Of a DNA stretch of 64,000 nucleotides, positions 8,987 through 18,015 are shown one piece after another. The number at the start of each line of letters is the position of its first letter. Positions within the stretch are counted from its first letter, which is position 1. The position numbers and the translations under genes were made by a program. The stretch comes from Phreatobacter sp. Its GTDB lineage: Bacteria > Pseudomonadota > Alphaproteobacteria > Rhizobiales > Phreatobacteraceae. The notes beneath the pieces were generated by a model. It saw only the letters and a program-made list of their open reading frames with translations, did not search any database and had not been told where the DNA came from. Location: the NCBI RefSeq assembly GCF_016793595.1, contig NZ_JAEULY010000009.1:1-64000 (forward strand), written 5' to 3'.

Positions 8987-10237
8987 ATGACAACCGGCAC
9001 GAAGCGGGCCGCCGAGAGCCCGCGCTGGCATGCGGGACTTGGAGCGAGCGGCTTGACTTCAGCGGCGACGAGCGGCGGATCGCCTGCGCGCACAAGCGCA
9101 GCCACTTCCATCCATTGGCGGCGTCTCGCCACCTGCACCGCGCTGTGCGGCATCGGTGTCTTGCTCGCCGGCTGCGCCTCTCAGGACCGTGTTGCGCAGG
9201 GTTCGCCTTCCGTCGATCGCTACAATGCCCGCTACGGCGTCTCCTCCTCGCCGCGCGTTGTCGAAGAAGGCAGGCCCGTGCCGCGCGGCGGCGGCGTCTA
9301 TCGCGTCGGGCGCTCCTATACCGTCGCCGGCCGCCGCTATACGCCCTACGAGAAGCGGGAAGGGCATACCGAGACCGGAATCGCCTCCTGGTACGGCCGC
9401 CAGTTCCACGGCCGCCTGACCGCCAATGGCGAAGTCTACGACATGCACACGCTGTCGGCCGCCCATCGCACCATGCCGATGCCGAGCTATGCGCGCGTCA
9501 CCAATCTCACCAACGGCCATTCCCTGATCGTGCGCGTCAACGATCGCGGGCCGTTCCACGGCAACCGCGTGATCGACCTGTCGCAGCGTGCCTCCAACAT
9601 GCTCGATTTCCGCGGCCGGGGCCTTGCCCGCGTGCGCGTCGAATATGTCGGCCGCGCGCCGCTGGAGGGGTCCGACGACCGCATGCTGCTGGCGACGCTG
9701 CGCACGGACGGTTCGGCCGCTCCGCGTCCGTCTATGGGCGCCGGCAACACGATGATCGCATCCGCAAGCCCGGCGGCGCCGCAGGCTGCCGCGCCGCAGG
9801 CGGCGAACGTTCCGGCTCCGGCACCCGTCCAGCAGGCCGAGGCGCCGGCCCAGGAAGCGCCGCGCGGCCTGTTCCAGCTGGCGAGCGCCACCTCGGCGCC
9901 GGCGCCGCAACCCCAGGCGGCCTCCCAGGCCATCACCATGGCGAGCGCGCCCATGCCGCAGAGCCGGCCGACCGGGATCGACGTTCTGCCGCAGACCACG
10001 GTCGTTGCCCGTGCCTCGCGCGACGTTCCGCAGGCGGCCAGCCAGAGCGTCACCGTCGTCGCCGCGCCCGCCACTCAGGCGAGCCCGCAGCCGGTCCTCG
10101 CGGCCGTGTCCTCGCGCCCGGTGGCCATGCCGACCGCGTCGGCCTATGCGCCGGCCCCGGCGCCTGCGCCCGCCATCGCGGCCATGCCGGCGAGCGGCCC
10201 CGTCCGCGCGTCGCTCGGTTTCGGCTCGCTCTACTGA
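8987..10237 (+). CDS. rlpA: RlpA-like septal ring lytic transglycosylase, lipoprotein
   Basis: About 416 aa. A lipobox LAGC ends a hydrophobic helix, so the protein is lipid-anchored. The double-psi beta-barrel follows (GIASWYGRQFHGRLTANGE, then RVNDRGPF with the catalytic Asp), the RlpA domain that cleaves glycan strands lacking stem peptides. The last 170 residues or so are Ala/Pro/Gln-rich low complexity ending in GFGSLY, with no SPOR domain visible. The start is uncertain: ATG 8987 leaves a long n-region before the signal helix; TTG 9053 has GGAG upstream; ATG 8909 is also in frame. The D,D-carboxypeptidase gene follows after 67 bases. Confidence 0.85.
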   Translation: MTTGTKRAAESPRWHAGLGASGLTSAATSGGSPARTSAATSIHWRRLATCTALCGIGVLLAGCASQDRVAQGSPSVDRYNARYGVSSSPRVVEEGRPVPRGGGVYRVGRSYTVAGRRYTPYEKREGHTETGIASWYGRQFHGRLTANGEVYDMHTLSAAHRTMPMPSYARVTNLTNGHSLIVRVNDRGPFHGNRVIDLSQRASNMLDFRGRGLARVRVEYVGRAPLEGSDDRMLLATLRTDGSAAPRPSMGAGNTMIASASPAAPQAAAPQAANVPAPAPVQQAEAPAQEAPRGLFQLASATSAPAPQPQAASQAITMASAPMPQSRPTGIDVLPQTTVVARASRDVPQAASQSVTVVAAPATQASPQPVLAAVSSRPVAMPTASAYAPAPAPAPAIAAMPASGPVRASLGFGSLY

Positions 10238-10304
10238 CCTTGCCGCGTCGCGCTTGATTTCGCCCGGCCCACGCCCCATCCATGGGGTCGAGGTGCTGCG
10301 AGTC

Positions 10305-11492
10305 ATGATCCCTTCCGTCGCCCATCGCATCCGGACCGGCCTGATCGGCCTGCTGCTTGCCGCGGCGGCGTCGGGTGCCGGTGCGCAGGAGAATTTCCAG
10401 ACGACCGTGCGCAGCGCCATCCTGTTCGACGTCGGCACGGAATCGGTGCTGTTCGAGAAGGCCGCGGACGACCTGCAACAGCCGGCCAGCCTCGCCAAGC
10501 TGATGACCCTCGCAGTGATATTCGAGGAAATGCGGCAGGGCCGGCTGACGCCCGAGCAGGAGATCGTCATCAGCGAGGATGCCTGGCGGCGCGGAGGCGC
10601 GCCCTCGCGCTCGACCTCCATGTATGCCGCGGTCAATTCGCGCGTGAAGGTGCAGGACCTCCTGCGCGGAATCATGATCCAGTCCGGCAACGACGCCGCC
10701 ATCGCGCTAGCCGAGGCCGTTGCCGGCACCGAGGCCAATTTCGTGCCGCGCATGAACGACCGGGCCCGGGCGCTCGGCCTGTCGCGCTCGGTGTTCCGCA
10801 ACGCCACCGGACTGCCGCACCCCGAACAGAAGATGACGGCCCGCGAGATCGCGCGGCTGACCGATCACATCATCCGCTCCTTTCCGGAGCAGTATGCGAC
10901 CTATGGCGAACGCGAGTTCACCTGGGGCGGCATCCGCCAGCAGAACCGCAATCCGCTGCTCGGCACCTATTCGGGCGCCGACGGGCTGACGACGGGCTAT
11001 ATCGAGGAGGCGGGATTCGGCCTCGCCGGTTCGGCCGTGCAGAACAGCCAGCGGCTGGTCGTCGTGGTGCTCGGCGCGCGGTCGCTGCAGGAGCGCTCCA
11101 ACGAGGCGCGCAAGCTGCTGGACTGGGGCTTCCGTTCCTTTGAACTGCGCGAACTGTTCGCCGCCGACGAGGCCCTCGGCAGCGTCCAGGTGTTCGGCGG
11201 GGCGGAGGGCTCGGTGCCGGTCAACGCCGGCAAGCTCGTCCGGCTGCTGCTGCCGCGCGGTCAGTCCGACCGCGTCTCGGCGCAAATCGTCTATCGCGGC
11301 CCGATCCGCGCGCCTGTCGCGAAGGGCGCGGAGATCGGCCGCCTGCGCGTGCTGCGCGGTTCGCAGGTCGCGCTGGAAGTGCCGGTCTATGCGGCCGCTG
11401 ACGTCGCCAGTGGAACGCTGACACAACGGGCGATGCAGGGCGCGTGGGAATGGACTACGGGCTGGCTGCGCTCAGGGATCGCCCGGCCGTGA
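10305..11492 (+). CDS. D-alanyl-D-alanine carboxypeptidase (PBP5/6 family, peptidase S11)
   Basis: 395 aa secreted penicillin-binding protein with a signal peptide (cleavage near AGA at residues 25-27). The catalytic motif SLAK is at 62-65 and SGN at 127-129. The third motif, normally KTG, reads TTG at 229-231 in an otherwise typical setting (GADGLTTGYIEEAGF), so the usual lysine is missing. The C-terminal beta domain is present, and a segment near the end may be a weak amphipathic membrane anchor. It trims the terminal D-Ala of peptidoglycan stem peptides. Its stop overlaps the tmk start by four bases (GTGA). Confidence 0.9.
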   Translation: MIPSVAHRIRTGLIGLLLAAAASGAGAQENFQTTVRSAILFDVGTESVLFEKAADDLQQPASLAKLMTLAVIFEEMRQGRLTPEQEIVISEDAWRRGGAPSRSTSMYAAVNSRVKVQDLLRGIMIQSGNDAAIALAEAVAGTEANFVPRMNDRARALGLSRSVFRNATGLPHPEQKMTAREIARLTDHIIRSFPEQYATYGEREFTWGGIRQQNRNPLLGTYSGADGLTTGYIEEAGFGLAGSAVQNSQRLVVVVLGARSLQERSNEARKLLDWGFRSFELRELFAADEALGSVQVFGGAEGSVPVNAGKLVRLLLPRGQSDRVSAQIVYRGPIRAPVAKGAEIGRLRVLRGSQVALEVPVYAAADVASGTLTQRAMQGAWEWTTGWLRSGIARP

Positions 11493-12154
11493 ACGAGGTG
11501 AAGCCGCAGCGCGGCCGGTTCATCACGCTGGAAGGCGGGGAGGGGGCCGGCAAGTCGACACAGGCCCGCCGTCTCGCGGATTACCTGAAGTCGCGCGGGA
11601 TCGACGTCGTGCTCACGCGCGAACCGGGCGGTTCACCCGGCGCGGAGATACTCCGCCACGTGCTGCTTGGCGGTGGCGCGGAAGCCTTCGGCCCCGAGAC
11701 CGAGACGCTGCTGTTCGCCGCCGCGCGGCGCGACCACCTGAACGTCACCATCCTGCCGGCGCTTGCGCGCGGCGCCTGGGTCATCTGCGACCGCTTCGCC
11801 GACTCGACCCGCGTCTATCAGGGCCATGCGGGACGGGTGCCGAACGACTTCGTACTCGCCGTCGAGCGTGTCACCGTCGGCGACGACCGGCCGGACCTGA
11901 CGCTGGTGCTCGACCTGCCGGCCAAGGTCGGGCTCGCGCGGGTCGCAAGCCGGGGAGGGGCGACCGACCGGTTCGAGAAGGAGGACATCGCCTTCCACAA
12001 CAAGTTGCGGCAGGGCTTTCGCGCGCTGGTGCGGGCCGAACCCGACCGCTGCAAGCTGATCGACGCGTCGCAGGACGCCGACATCGTCGCCGATGAGATC
12101 CGGGCCGTCGTCGCCGGGCATTTCGGCTTCGCTGCACGGCTGGTGACCTCATGA
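11489..12154 (+). CDS. tmk: Thymidylate kinase
   Basis: 221 aa. It phosphorylates dTMP to dTDP. The P-loop GGEGAGKST is at residues 16-24, followed by the CDRFADST motif and a LID region with RGGATDRFE. The GTG start at 11489 forms a GTGA overlap with the carboxypeptidase stop; an upstream in-frame start would add 15 residues not typical of the family. The stop overlaps the holB start (ATGA), the common tmk-holB pairing. Confidence 0.95.
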   Translation: MNEVKPQRGRFITLEGGEGAGKSTQARRLADYLKSRGIDVVLTREPGGSPGAEILRHVLLGGGAEAFGPETETLLFAAARRDHLNVTILPALARGAWVICDRFADSTRVYQGHAGRVPNDFVLAVERVTVGDDRPDLTLVLDLPAKVGLARVASRGGATDRFEKEDIAFHNKLRQGFRALVRAEPDRCKLIDASQDADIVADEIRAVVAGHFGFAARLVTS

Positions 12155-13200
12155 TCGAGGAAAATGCCGCAGACCGGCTGGAAGGCGCGCCGCATCCGCG
12201 CGAGCGCGAGATCCTCATCGGCCAGCAAGCCGCCGAACAGCAATTGCTCGATGCCTATCGGGGCCCGCGCATGCCCCATGCCTGGCTGATCGGCGGCCCG
12301 GGGGGGATCGGCAAGGCGACGCTGGCCTACCGTTTCGCGCGTTTCGTGCTGGCCAATCCGCGCCCCGCCGCGGTGTCGCCCGGCACGACCGATCTGTTCC
12401 TGCCGCCGGACCATCCGGTGTTCAGGCGGATGGTTGCCGGCGCCCATCCCGACCTGCTCGCACTGCGGCGCATCGCCGAGGCCGGCAAGGACAAGGTGCC
12501 GCAGGACATCCCGGTCAAGCTCGTGCGCGACATCGTCAGGTTCTTCGGATCGACCGCGGGCGACGGAGGCTGGCGCATCTGCCTCGTCGACAGCGCCGAC
12601 GAACTGAACCGCCACGGCGCCAATGCCCTGCTCAAGCTGCTAGAGGAGCCGCCGGAGCGCTCGCTGTTCCTGATCGTGTCGCATATGCCCGGCCGGCTGC
12701 TGCCGACCATCCGCTCGCGCTGCCGGATGCTGACCCTGCCGGCGCTCGCCGAGAGCGACATCGTGGCCGGGCTCGGCACCTTCGAGGACATCCGCCTGCC
12801 CGACGATGAGGCGAGGCGCATCGCCGCGCGGGCGGATGGAAGTCTGCGGCGGGCGCTCGAAGCCGCGCTTGGCGGACTGGAGGAATTCGCGGCCGAGATC
12901 GAGGGCGCGATCGATGCGGCTCCGGCCATCGATCCCCTCAGGACCCATGCGATCGGCGACCGGTTGCAGCGTCGTGACGACGACGATTTCGAGGTCTTCC
13001 TGCGTACCGTGCGCGACCACCTGCACCGGCGCGTCGCTCTGGGGGCCGGCGAGGGCGCCCGCCGCCTTGCGCCCTATGCGGAGGTATGGGACAAGGTCGA
13101 GGTCGCGGCGGCGCAGGTGCGCACGTTCAATCTCGAACGCAAGCCCTTCGTCTTTCAGGTTTTCGGCTGGCTCGCCGAGGCCGGCCGGCGACGCACCTGA
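12151..13200 (+). CDS. holB: DNA polymerase III subunit delta'
   Basis: 349 aa clamp-loader subunit. The AAA+ core has GGPGGIGK at residues 48-55, and the NALLKLLEEPP segment and a sensor/arginine region (RSRC) are typical of delta'/gamma. It loads the beta clamp with the tau/gamma and delta subunits. It overlaps tmk by four bases and lies 24 bases before metG. No zinc-binding Cys module is evident, unlike in some gamma/tau proteins. Confidence 0.95.
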   Translation: MIEENAADRLEGAPHPREREILIGQQAAEQQLLDAYRGPRMPHAWLIGGPGGIGKATLAYRFARFVLANPRPAAVSPGTTDLFLPPDHPVFRRMVAGAHPDLLALRRIAEAGKDKVPQDIPVKLVRDIVRFFGSTAGDGGWRICLVDSADELNRHGANALLKLLEEPPERSLFLIVSHMPGRLLPTIRSRCRMLTLPALAESDIVAGLGTFEDIRLPDDEARRIAARADGSLRRALEAALGGLEEFAAEIEGAIDAAPAIDPLRTHAIGDRLQRRDDDDFEVFLRTVRDHLHRRVALGAGEGARRLAPYAEVWDKVEVAAAQVRTFNLERKPFVFQVFGWLAEAGRRRT

Positions 13201-13224
13201 ACCGACAAAGCCCAGCAGTCCACC

Positions 13225-14769
13225 ATGGCGAAGCCCCGCTTCTACGTCACGACCGCCATTTCCTATCCGAACGGCGCACCGCATATCGGCCACGCCTACG
13301 AGGTCATCGCGACGGATGCCATCGCGCGATTCATGCGGGCCGACGGGCGCGACGTCTTCTTCCTGACCGGCACGGACGAGCACGGTCTGAAGATGGTGCA
13401 GACCGCCGAGCGTGAGGGGCTGTCCGCGCGCGCGCTGGCCGACCGTAACTCCGACCGGTTCCGCGCCATGGCGCAGGCGCTGGCCATCTCCAACGACGAT
13501 TTCATCCGTACGACCGAGCCGCGCCACTATCGCGCGAGCCAGGCCATCTGGGACCGGATGGTCGCGGCCGGCGACATTTATCTCGGTGCCTACGAGGGCT
13601 GGTACTCGGTGCGCGACGAGGCCTTCTACGGCGAGGAGGAAACCTCCGTCGGCGCCGACGGCGTGCGCGTCGGCGGGCAGGGCACCCCGGTCGAGTGGAC
13701 CAAGGAGGAGACCTACTTCTTCCGCCTGTCCAAGTATCAGGACAGGCTGCTGGCGCACTACGAGGCTCACCCCGACTTCGTCGGGCCCGATACGCGTTTC
13801 AACGAGGTGATCAGCTTCGTGAAGAGCGGCCTTGCCGATCTCTCGGTGTCGCGCACGACCTTCGACTGGGGCGTGCCGGTGCCGGGCGCGGACGGTCATG
13901 TCATGTATGTCTGGGTCGACGCGCTGACCAATTATCTCACGGCGGCGGGCTTTCCGGACGAGAGCGATCCGAAATGGCCGTTCTGGCCGGCGGATCTGCA
14001 CGTCATCGGCAAGGACATCGTCCGCTTCCACGCGGTCTACTGGCCGGCCTTCCTGATGTCGGCCGGCATCGCGCTGCCGAAACGCGTCTATGGCCACGGC
14101 TTCCTGTTCAACCGCGGCGAGAAGATGTCGAAGTCGCTTGGCAATGTCGTCGACCCCTTCGCCATGGCGGAAGCCTACGGCGTCGACGCCATGCGCTATT
14201 TCCTGCTGCGCGAGGTCGCCTTCGGCAATGACGGCTCCTATTCGCACGAGGCCATCGTCGCGCGGACCAATGCGGACCTCGCCAACGATCTCGGCAATCT
14301 CGCCCAGCGCTCGCTGTCGATGATCGCCAAGAACTGCGACGGCGTGCTGCCAACCCCCGGCGCGCTCACCGCCGAGGACGAGGCGATCCTTGCCGCCGCC
14401 GCCGGCATGCTGGAAGCCTCGCGCGAGGCCATGGGCAAGCAGCAGATCCACCGCTGGCTGGAAGCGGTCTGGGCGGTCGTCGGCGAGGCGAACCGCTATT
14501 TCGCCGCGCAGGCGCCCTGGGCTTTGCGCAAGACTGATCTCGCGCGCATGGGTACGGTGCTCTACGTGACCGCCGAGGTGATCCGGCAGGCGGCGATCCT
14601 CGCCGAGCCGGCCATTCCGGTCGGCGCGCCGAAGCTGCTCGACCTGCTGGCCGTGCCGGAGGATGCCCGCGACTTCGCCGCGCTCGGCAGCCGGCTCGCG
14701 CCGGGTACCGTGCTGCCGTCGCCGCAGGGCGTTTTCCCGCGCTATGTCGAGCCGGAGGCCTCGGCCTGA
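13225..14769 (+). CDS. metG: Methionyl-tRNA synthetase
   Basis: 514 aa class I synthetase that charges tRNA-Met. HIGH is at residues 20-23 and KMSKS at 300-304, in order and intact. The connective peptide has no obvious Cys4 zinc knuckle, and there is no C-terminal EMAP/Trbp tRNA-binding domain, giving the short form common in alphaproteobacteria. Its stop overlaps the tatD ATG by one base (TGATG). Confidence 0.96.
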   Translation: MAKPRFYVTTAISYPNGAPHIGHAYEVIATDAIARFMRADGRDVFFLTGTDEHGLKMVQTAEREGLSARALADRNSDRFRAMAQALAISNDDFIRTTEPRHYRASQAIWDRMVAAGDIYLGAYEGWYSVRDEAFYGEEETSVGADGVRVGGQGTPVEWTKEETYFFRLSKYQDRLLAHYEAHPDFVGPDTRFNEVISFVKSGLADLSVSRTTFDWGVPVPGADGHVMYVWVDALTNYLTAAGFPDESDPKWPFWPADLHVIGKDIVRFHAVYWPAFLMSAGIALPKRVYGHGFLFNRGEKMSKSLGNVVDPFAMAEAYGVDAMRYFLLREVAFGNDGSYSHEAIVARTNADLANDLGNLAQRSLSMIAKNCDGVLPTPGALTAEDEAILAAAAGMLEASREAMGKQQIHRWLEAVWAVVGEANRYFAAQAPWALRKTDLARMGTVLYVTAEVIRQAAILAEPAIPVGAPKLLDLLAVPEDARDFAALGSRLAPGTVLPSPQGVFPRYVEPEASA

Positions 14770-15563
14770 TGTGGGTCGACAGCCACTGCCATCTGGACTT
14801 TCCGGAGCTTGCCGCCGACCGCGCCGGGCTGATCGCCCGTGCGGTCGGGGCTGGCCTCCAGTCCATGGTGACGATCTCGACGCGCGTGAAGCGCTTCGAC
14901 GCCATCCGCGAGATCGCCGAGGCGCATGACGGCATCTGGTGCTCGGTCGGCACGCACCCGCATAACGCCCATGAGGAGCTGGATGTCACAGCCGAACAGC
15001 TCGTGGTGCTGGCGGATCATCCCAAGGTCATCGCCATCGGCGAGGCCGGCCTCGACTATCACTATGACAACTCGCCGCGAGAGGCGCAGGAACAGGGCTT
15101 CCGCACGCATATCGCGGCTGCGCGCACGAGCGGCCTGCCGCTGGTCATTCATGCGCGCGAGGCCGACGAGCGGGTGGTCGAAATCCTGACCGAAGAGATG
15201 GGGAAGGGCGCGTTCACGGCGGTTCTGCACTGCTTCACCGGGTCGGAGGTGCTGGCGCGCGCCGGGGTCGATCTCGGGCTTTACGTGTCGTTCTCGGGGA
15301 TCGCCACCTATCGCAGCGCCCAGAACCTGCGCGACATTGCGGCCTGGCTGCCGGCCGACCGCATCCTGGTCGAGACGGATGCGCCCTATCTCGCGCCGGG
15401 CAAGTTTCGCGGCAAGACCAACGAGCCGTCCTATGTGGTCGAGACCGGCAGGGCTGTCGCGGAGGCGCGCGGCATGACGCCCGAGACGCTGGCCGCGCAG
15501 ACGACCGCGAATTTCTATCGGCTGTTCTCCAAAGCTGACCCCGGTCAGCGCCTTGCCGGCTGA
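14769..15563 (+). CDS. tatD: TatD family metal-dependent DNase
   Basis: 264 aa TIM-barrel hydrolase. The metal ligands are recognisable: HCH at residues 6-8 (VDSHCHLD), GEAGLDY, IHAREA, LHCFTG and ETDAPYLAP. The family shows 3'-5' exonuclease activity on damaged DNA. The metG-tatD-MBL order is usual in this group. It is coupled to metG by the TGATG junction, with the next start eight bases beyond its stop. Confidence 0.94.
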   Translation: MWVDSHCHLDFPELAADRAGLIARAVGAGLQSMVTISTRVKRFDAIREIAEAHDGIWCSVGTHPHNAHEELDVTAEQLVVLADHPKVIAIGEAGLDYHYDNSPREAQEQGFRTHIAAARTSGLPLVIHAREADERVVEILTEEMGKGAFTAVLHCFTGSEVLARAGVDLGLYVSFSGIATYRSAQNLRDIAAWLPADRILVETDAPYLAPGKFRGKTNEPSYVVETGRAVAEARGMTPETLAAQTTANFYRLFSKADPGQRLAG

Positions 15564-15570
15564 GCCACCC

Positions 15571-16371
15571 ATGGCGTTGACCGTCACGATCCTCGGCTGC
15601 GGTTCATCCGGGGGCGTGCCGCGGATCGGACAGGGCTGGGGCTCCTGTGACCCCGCCAATCCCAGGAACCGCCGCCGCCGCTGCTCGCTGCTGGTCGAGC
15701 AGACGGGTGCCGGCGGCACAACGACAGTGCTGATCGACACCGGGCCGGACCTGCGTGAACAACTGCTCGATGCCAACGTGACGCGGCTCGATGGCGTGCT
15801 CTATACCCACGACCATGCCGACCACACCCATGGCATCGACGACATCCGGCCGCTGGTCATTTCGATGCGCCGACGCATCGACGCCCATGCCGACGAACTG
15901 ACGCGGGTGACGCTGTCGCAGCGCTTCGGCTATTGCTTCGCGTCGCCGCCGGGCAGCGATTATCCGCCGATCATCAACCTGCATACGTTCAGGGCTTTCG
16001 AGCCCGTGACGGTATCGGGCGATGGCGGACCGATATCCTTCATGCCGTTTCCGGTCGAGCACGGGCATGCCTACCGGGCTTTTGGATTTCGCTTTAATAA
16101 TATCGTCTATTGCCCTGATATCAGTGCGATTAGCGCTCATTCCGAAAGTGTCGTTTCGGGCGCCGAGACGCTGATCCTCGACGCTTTGCGCTACACGCGG
16201 CATCCGACGCATTTCAGTGTCGATGAAGCGCTGGCGCTGATCGAGCGGACGCAACCCGCTCACGCCATCCTGACCAATCTTCACTCCGATCTCGACTATG
16301 CGACGCTGGCGGCCGCGCTGCCGGACGGAGTGGTTCCGGCCTTTGACGGAATGGTGGTCGAAGCAGCCTGA
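15571..16371 (+). CDS. MBL fold metallo-hydrolase (PhnP/RNase Z-like)
   Basis: 266 aa from the ATG at 15571. The metal-binding HDHADH is at residues 80-85, and GCGSSGGVPR near the N-terminus is typical of the PhnP/lipoyltransferase-associated branch. Downstream ligands occur in FPVEHGHA and at NLHSDLDY. PhnP hydrolyses cyclic ribosyl phosphates, but without phn genes nearby the substrate here is open. It follows tatD closely, a common pairing. An in-frame TTG at 15553 inside tatD is less likely. Confidence 0.9.
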   Translation: MALTVTILGCGSSGGVPRIGQGWGSCDPANPRNRRRRCSLLVEQTGAGGTTTVLIDTGPDLREQLLDANVTRLDGVLYTHDHADHTHGIDDIRPLVISMRRRIDAHADELTRVTLSQRFGYCFASPPGSDYPPIINLHTFRAFEPVTVSGDGGPISFMPFPVEHGHAYRAFGFRFNNIVYCPDISAISAHSESVVSGAETLILDALRYTRHPTHFSVDEALALIERTQPAHAILTNLHSDLDYATLAAALPDGVVPAFDGMVVEAA

Positions 16372-16566
16372 CCTTGTGTGAAGGATCGGCATTCCGAGGT
16401 CAGCGACAGGTGGAGCCAGGCCAGTTACGGGCTCGCTGTGGCATGATGCGCATTCCATAATATGTCTTATGCGAATTGCGGCTGCCAGCCGGGCCGCCGC
16501 CCTCAAACGTGTGGATGGTCGCTTGCGCGCCTTGCCATGCGGCGTGGCTTGCCGCCCCCTGTCGGC

Positions 16567-17436
16567 ATGCCGACTGACCACAAGCCCGACGCCGTGAGTC
16601 CCGAGCCCTCCGACGACATTGCCGCGCTCCTCGCCATCATGGCGAAGCTGCGTACGCCCGGCGAAGGCTGTCCCTGGGACCTCGAACAGGATTTCGCGAC
16701 GATCGCGCCCTATACGATCGAGGAAGCCTATGAGGTCGCCGATGCGATCACACGTGGCGACATCTCCGATCTGAAGGACGAACTCGGCGACCTGCTGCTG
16801 CAGGTCGTCTTTCATGCGCGCATGGCCGAGGAAGCCGGTCACTTCGCCTTTCCGGACGTCGTGCGGGCCATCAGCGAGAAGATGATACGGCGGCATCCGC
16901 ATGTGTTCGGCGATGCCGGCCGCTTGCCGACGCCGGCGGTGAACGCCCTATGGGCCGAGATCAAGGCCGACGAGAAACGCGCCAAGGCGGCGGAGCGCGC
17001 CCGGCTCGGCCTGCCGGTGGAACCGCCCGCCGGCGTTCTGGGCGGCGTTCCGGTCGCCCTGCCCGGGCTGACGCGCGCGCTGAAGCTTCAGCAGAAGGCT
17101 GGCGCGGTCGGCTTCGACTGGAACGATGTCGACAGCGTGCTCGACAAGATCGTCGAGGAAGCGCGGGAAATCGCCGAGGCTCGTGCCACCGACAAGGGCC
17201 GCGAGGCGCTGGCGGACGAGGTCGGCGATCTGCTGTTCGCGGCGGTCAATCTCGCGCGCCATCTGGATGTCGATCCGGAAGCGGCGCTGCGTGGCACCAA
17301 TGCCAAGTTCGAGCGGCGTTTCCGCTCCATCGAGGCCACCCTTGCCGCCAAGGGCAGCAGCCCGGCCGAGGCGACGCTCGCCGAGATGGACGCACTCTGG
17401 AACGAGGCCAAGCATCGCGAGCGCGGCAGCGCCTGA
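16567..17436 (+). CDS. mazG: Nucleoside triphosphate pyrophosphohydrolase MazG
   Basis: 289 aa with two tandem MazG domains. The first has LRTPGEGCPWD, TIEEAYE and LKDELGDLLLQVVFHA; the second has KIVEEAREI and LADEVGDLLFAAVNLARH. It hydrolyses NTPs/dNTPs to monophosphates and clears aberrant nucleotides. The ATG at 16567 (MPTDHKP) is preferred because an earlier ATG (16462) would add a Cys/Arg-rich segment unlike the family. The intergenic 16372-16566 holds nothing else I can support. Confidence 0.93.
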   Translation: MPTDHKPDAVSPEPSDDIAALLAIMAKLRTPGEGCPWDLEQDFATIAPYTIEEAYEVADAITRGDISDLKDELGDLLLQVVFHARMAEEAGHFAFPDVVRAISEKMIRRHPHVFGDAGRLPTPAVNALWAEIKADEKRAKAAERARLGLPVEPPAGVLGGVPVALPGLTRALKLQQKAGAVGFDWNDVDSVLDKIVEEAREIAEARATDKGREALADEVGDLLFAAVNLARHLDVDPEAALRGTNAKFERRFRSIEATLAAKGSSPAEATLAEMDALWNEAKHRERGSA

Positions 17437-17457
17437 ACAACGCTGTAACTCCCACGC

Positions 17458-17487
17458 TCTGGATCAACCAACGCGTTCCGATCCAGA
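17458..17487 (+). terminator. Hairpin downstream of mazG
   Basis: An 8-bp inverted repeat, TCTGGATC / GATCCAGA, spans a 14-base loop 21 bases after the mazG stop, followed by TTCTCC. The loop is long and there is no true T-run, so this is a weak terminator candidate. Confidence 0.4.
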
Positions 17488-17545
17488 TTCTCCATTATGC
17501 TCTGCGCTGGAAATGACTATCCCGGATCGCGAAGGAGGCAATCTG

Positions 17546-17950
17546 ATGGATTCTTCAAGCATTTCACGGTTCAACACCACTTGCTGGGTGGGGCGCATTA
17601 TCACCGGACTGGTCGTTTCCTACCTGTTGTTTGACAGTATTATCCGGATCACGAAAATGACGGCCGCCGTCCAAGGTGCCGAGCGGCTCGGATTTCCGAA
17701 CAGCCTTATCGTGCTGATTGGAGTGGTCGAACTTGTTTGCATTGCGCTTTATGTCGTCCCCCGCACGGCCGTGCTTGGTGCAATTCTACTCACTGGCTAT
17801 CTCGGTGGCGCATCGGCGGTTATCCTGCGTTTGGAGAACGCGTGGTTTGTTCTGCCCATCGGCCTTGGCGTAATGGTCTGGGGCGGATTGTATTTTCGCG
17901 AGCCGAGATTGCGCGCATTGATTCCGCTTCGTAGCCGGGCCCCAGAGTGA
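17546..17950 (+). CDS. Small DoxX-like integral membrane protein
   Basis: 134 aa. Four hydrophobic helices (about residues 11-30, 50-70, 74-92 and 97-115) with the GF-P and Y.GGA patterns of the DoxX-like family. The function of this branch is not established. An excellent binding site AAGGAGG (17532-17538) lies seven bases before the ATG, fixing the start. The gene looks less GC-rich than its neighbours (many ATT, TTT and TTG codons) and interrupts the usual proximity of mazG and hflX, so it may be a later insertion. Confidence 0.82.
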   Translation: MDSSSISRFNTTCWVGRIITGLVVSYLLFDSIIRITKMTAAVQGAERLGFPNSLIVLIGVVELVCIALYVVPRTAVLGAILLTGYLGGASAVILRLENAWFVLPIGLGVMVWGGLYFREPRLRALIPLRSRAPE

Positions 17951-18015
17951 CGTTTCCTCGCGCCGCTATTGGCCAATGATCAATCGACCGGCCAGTGAAC
18001 TAATGCGCCATCAGC

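Noticed and set aside
16462..16566. Longer N-terminus for MazG starting at the ATG at 16462
   Set aside because: The extra 35 residues are Cys/Arg/Pro-rich, unlike MazG, and have no ribosome binding site; MPTDHKP at 16567 fits family length.
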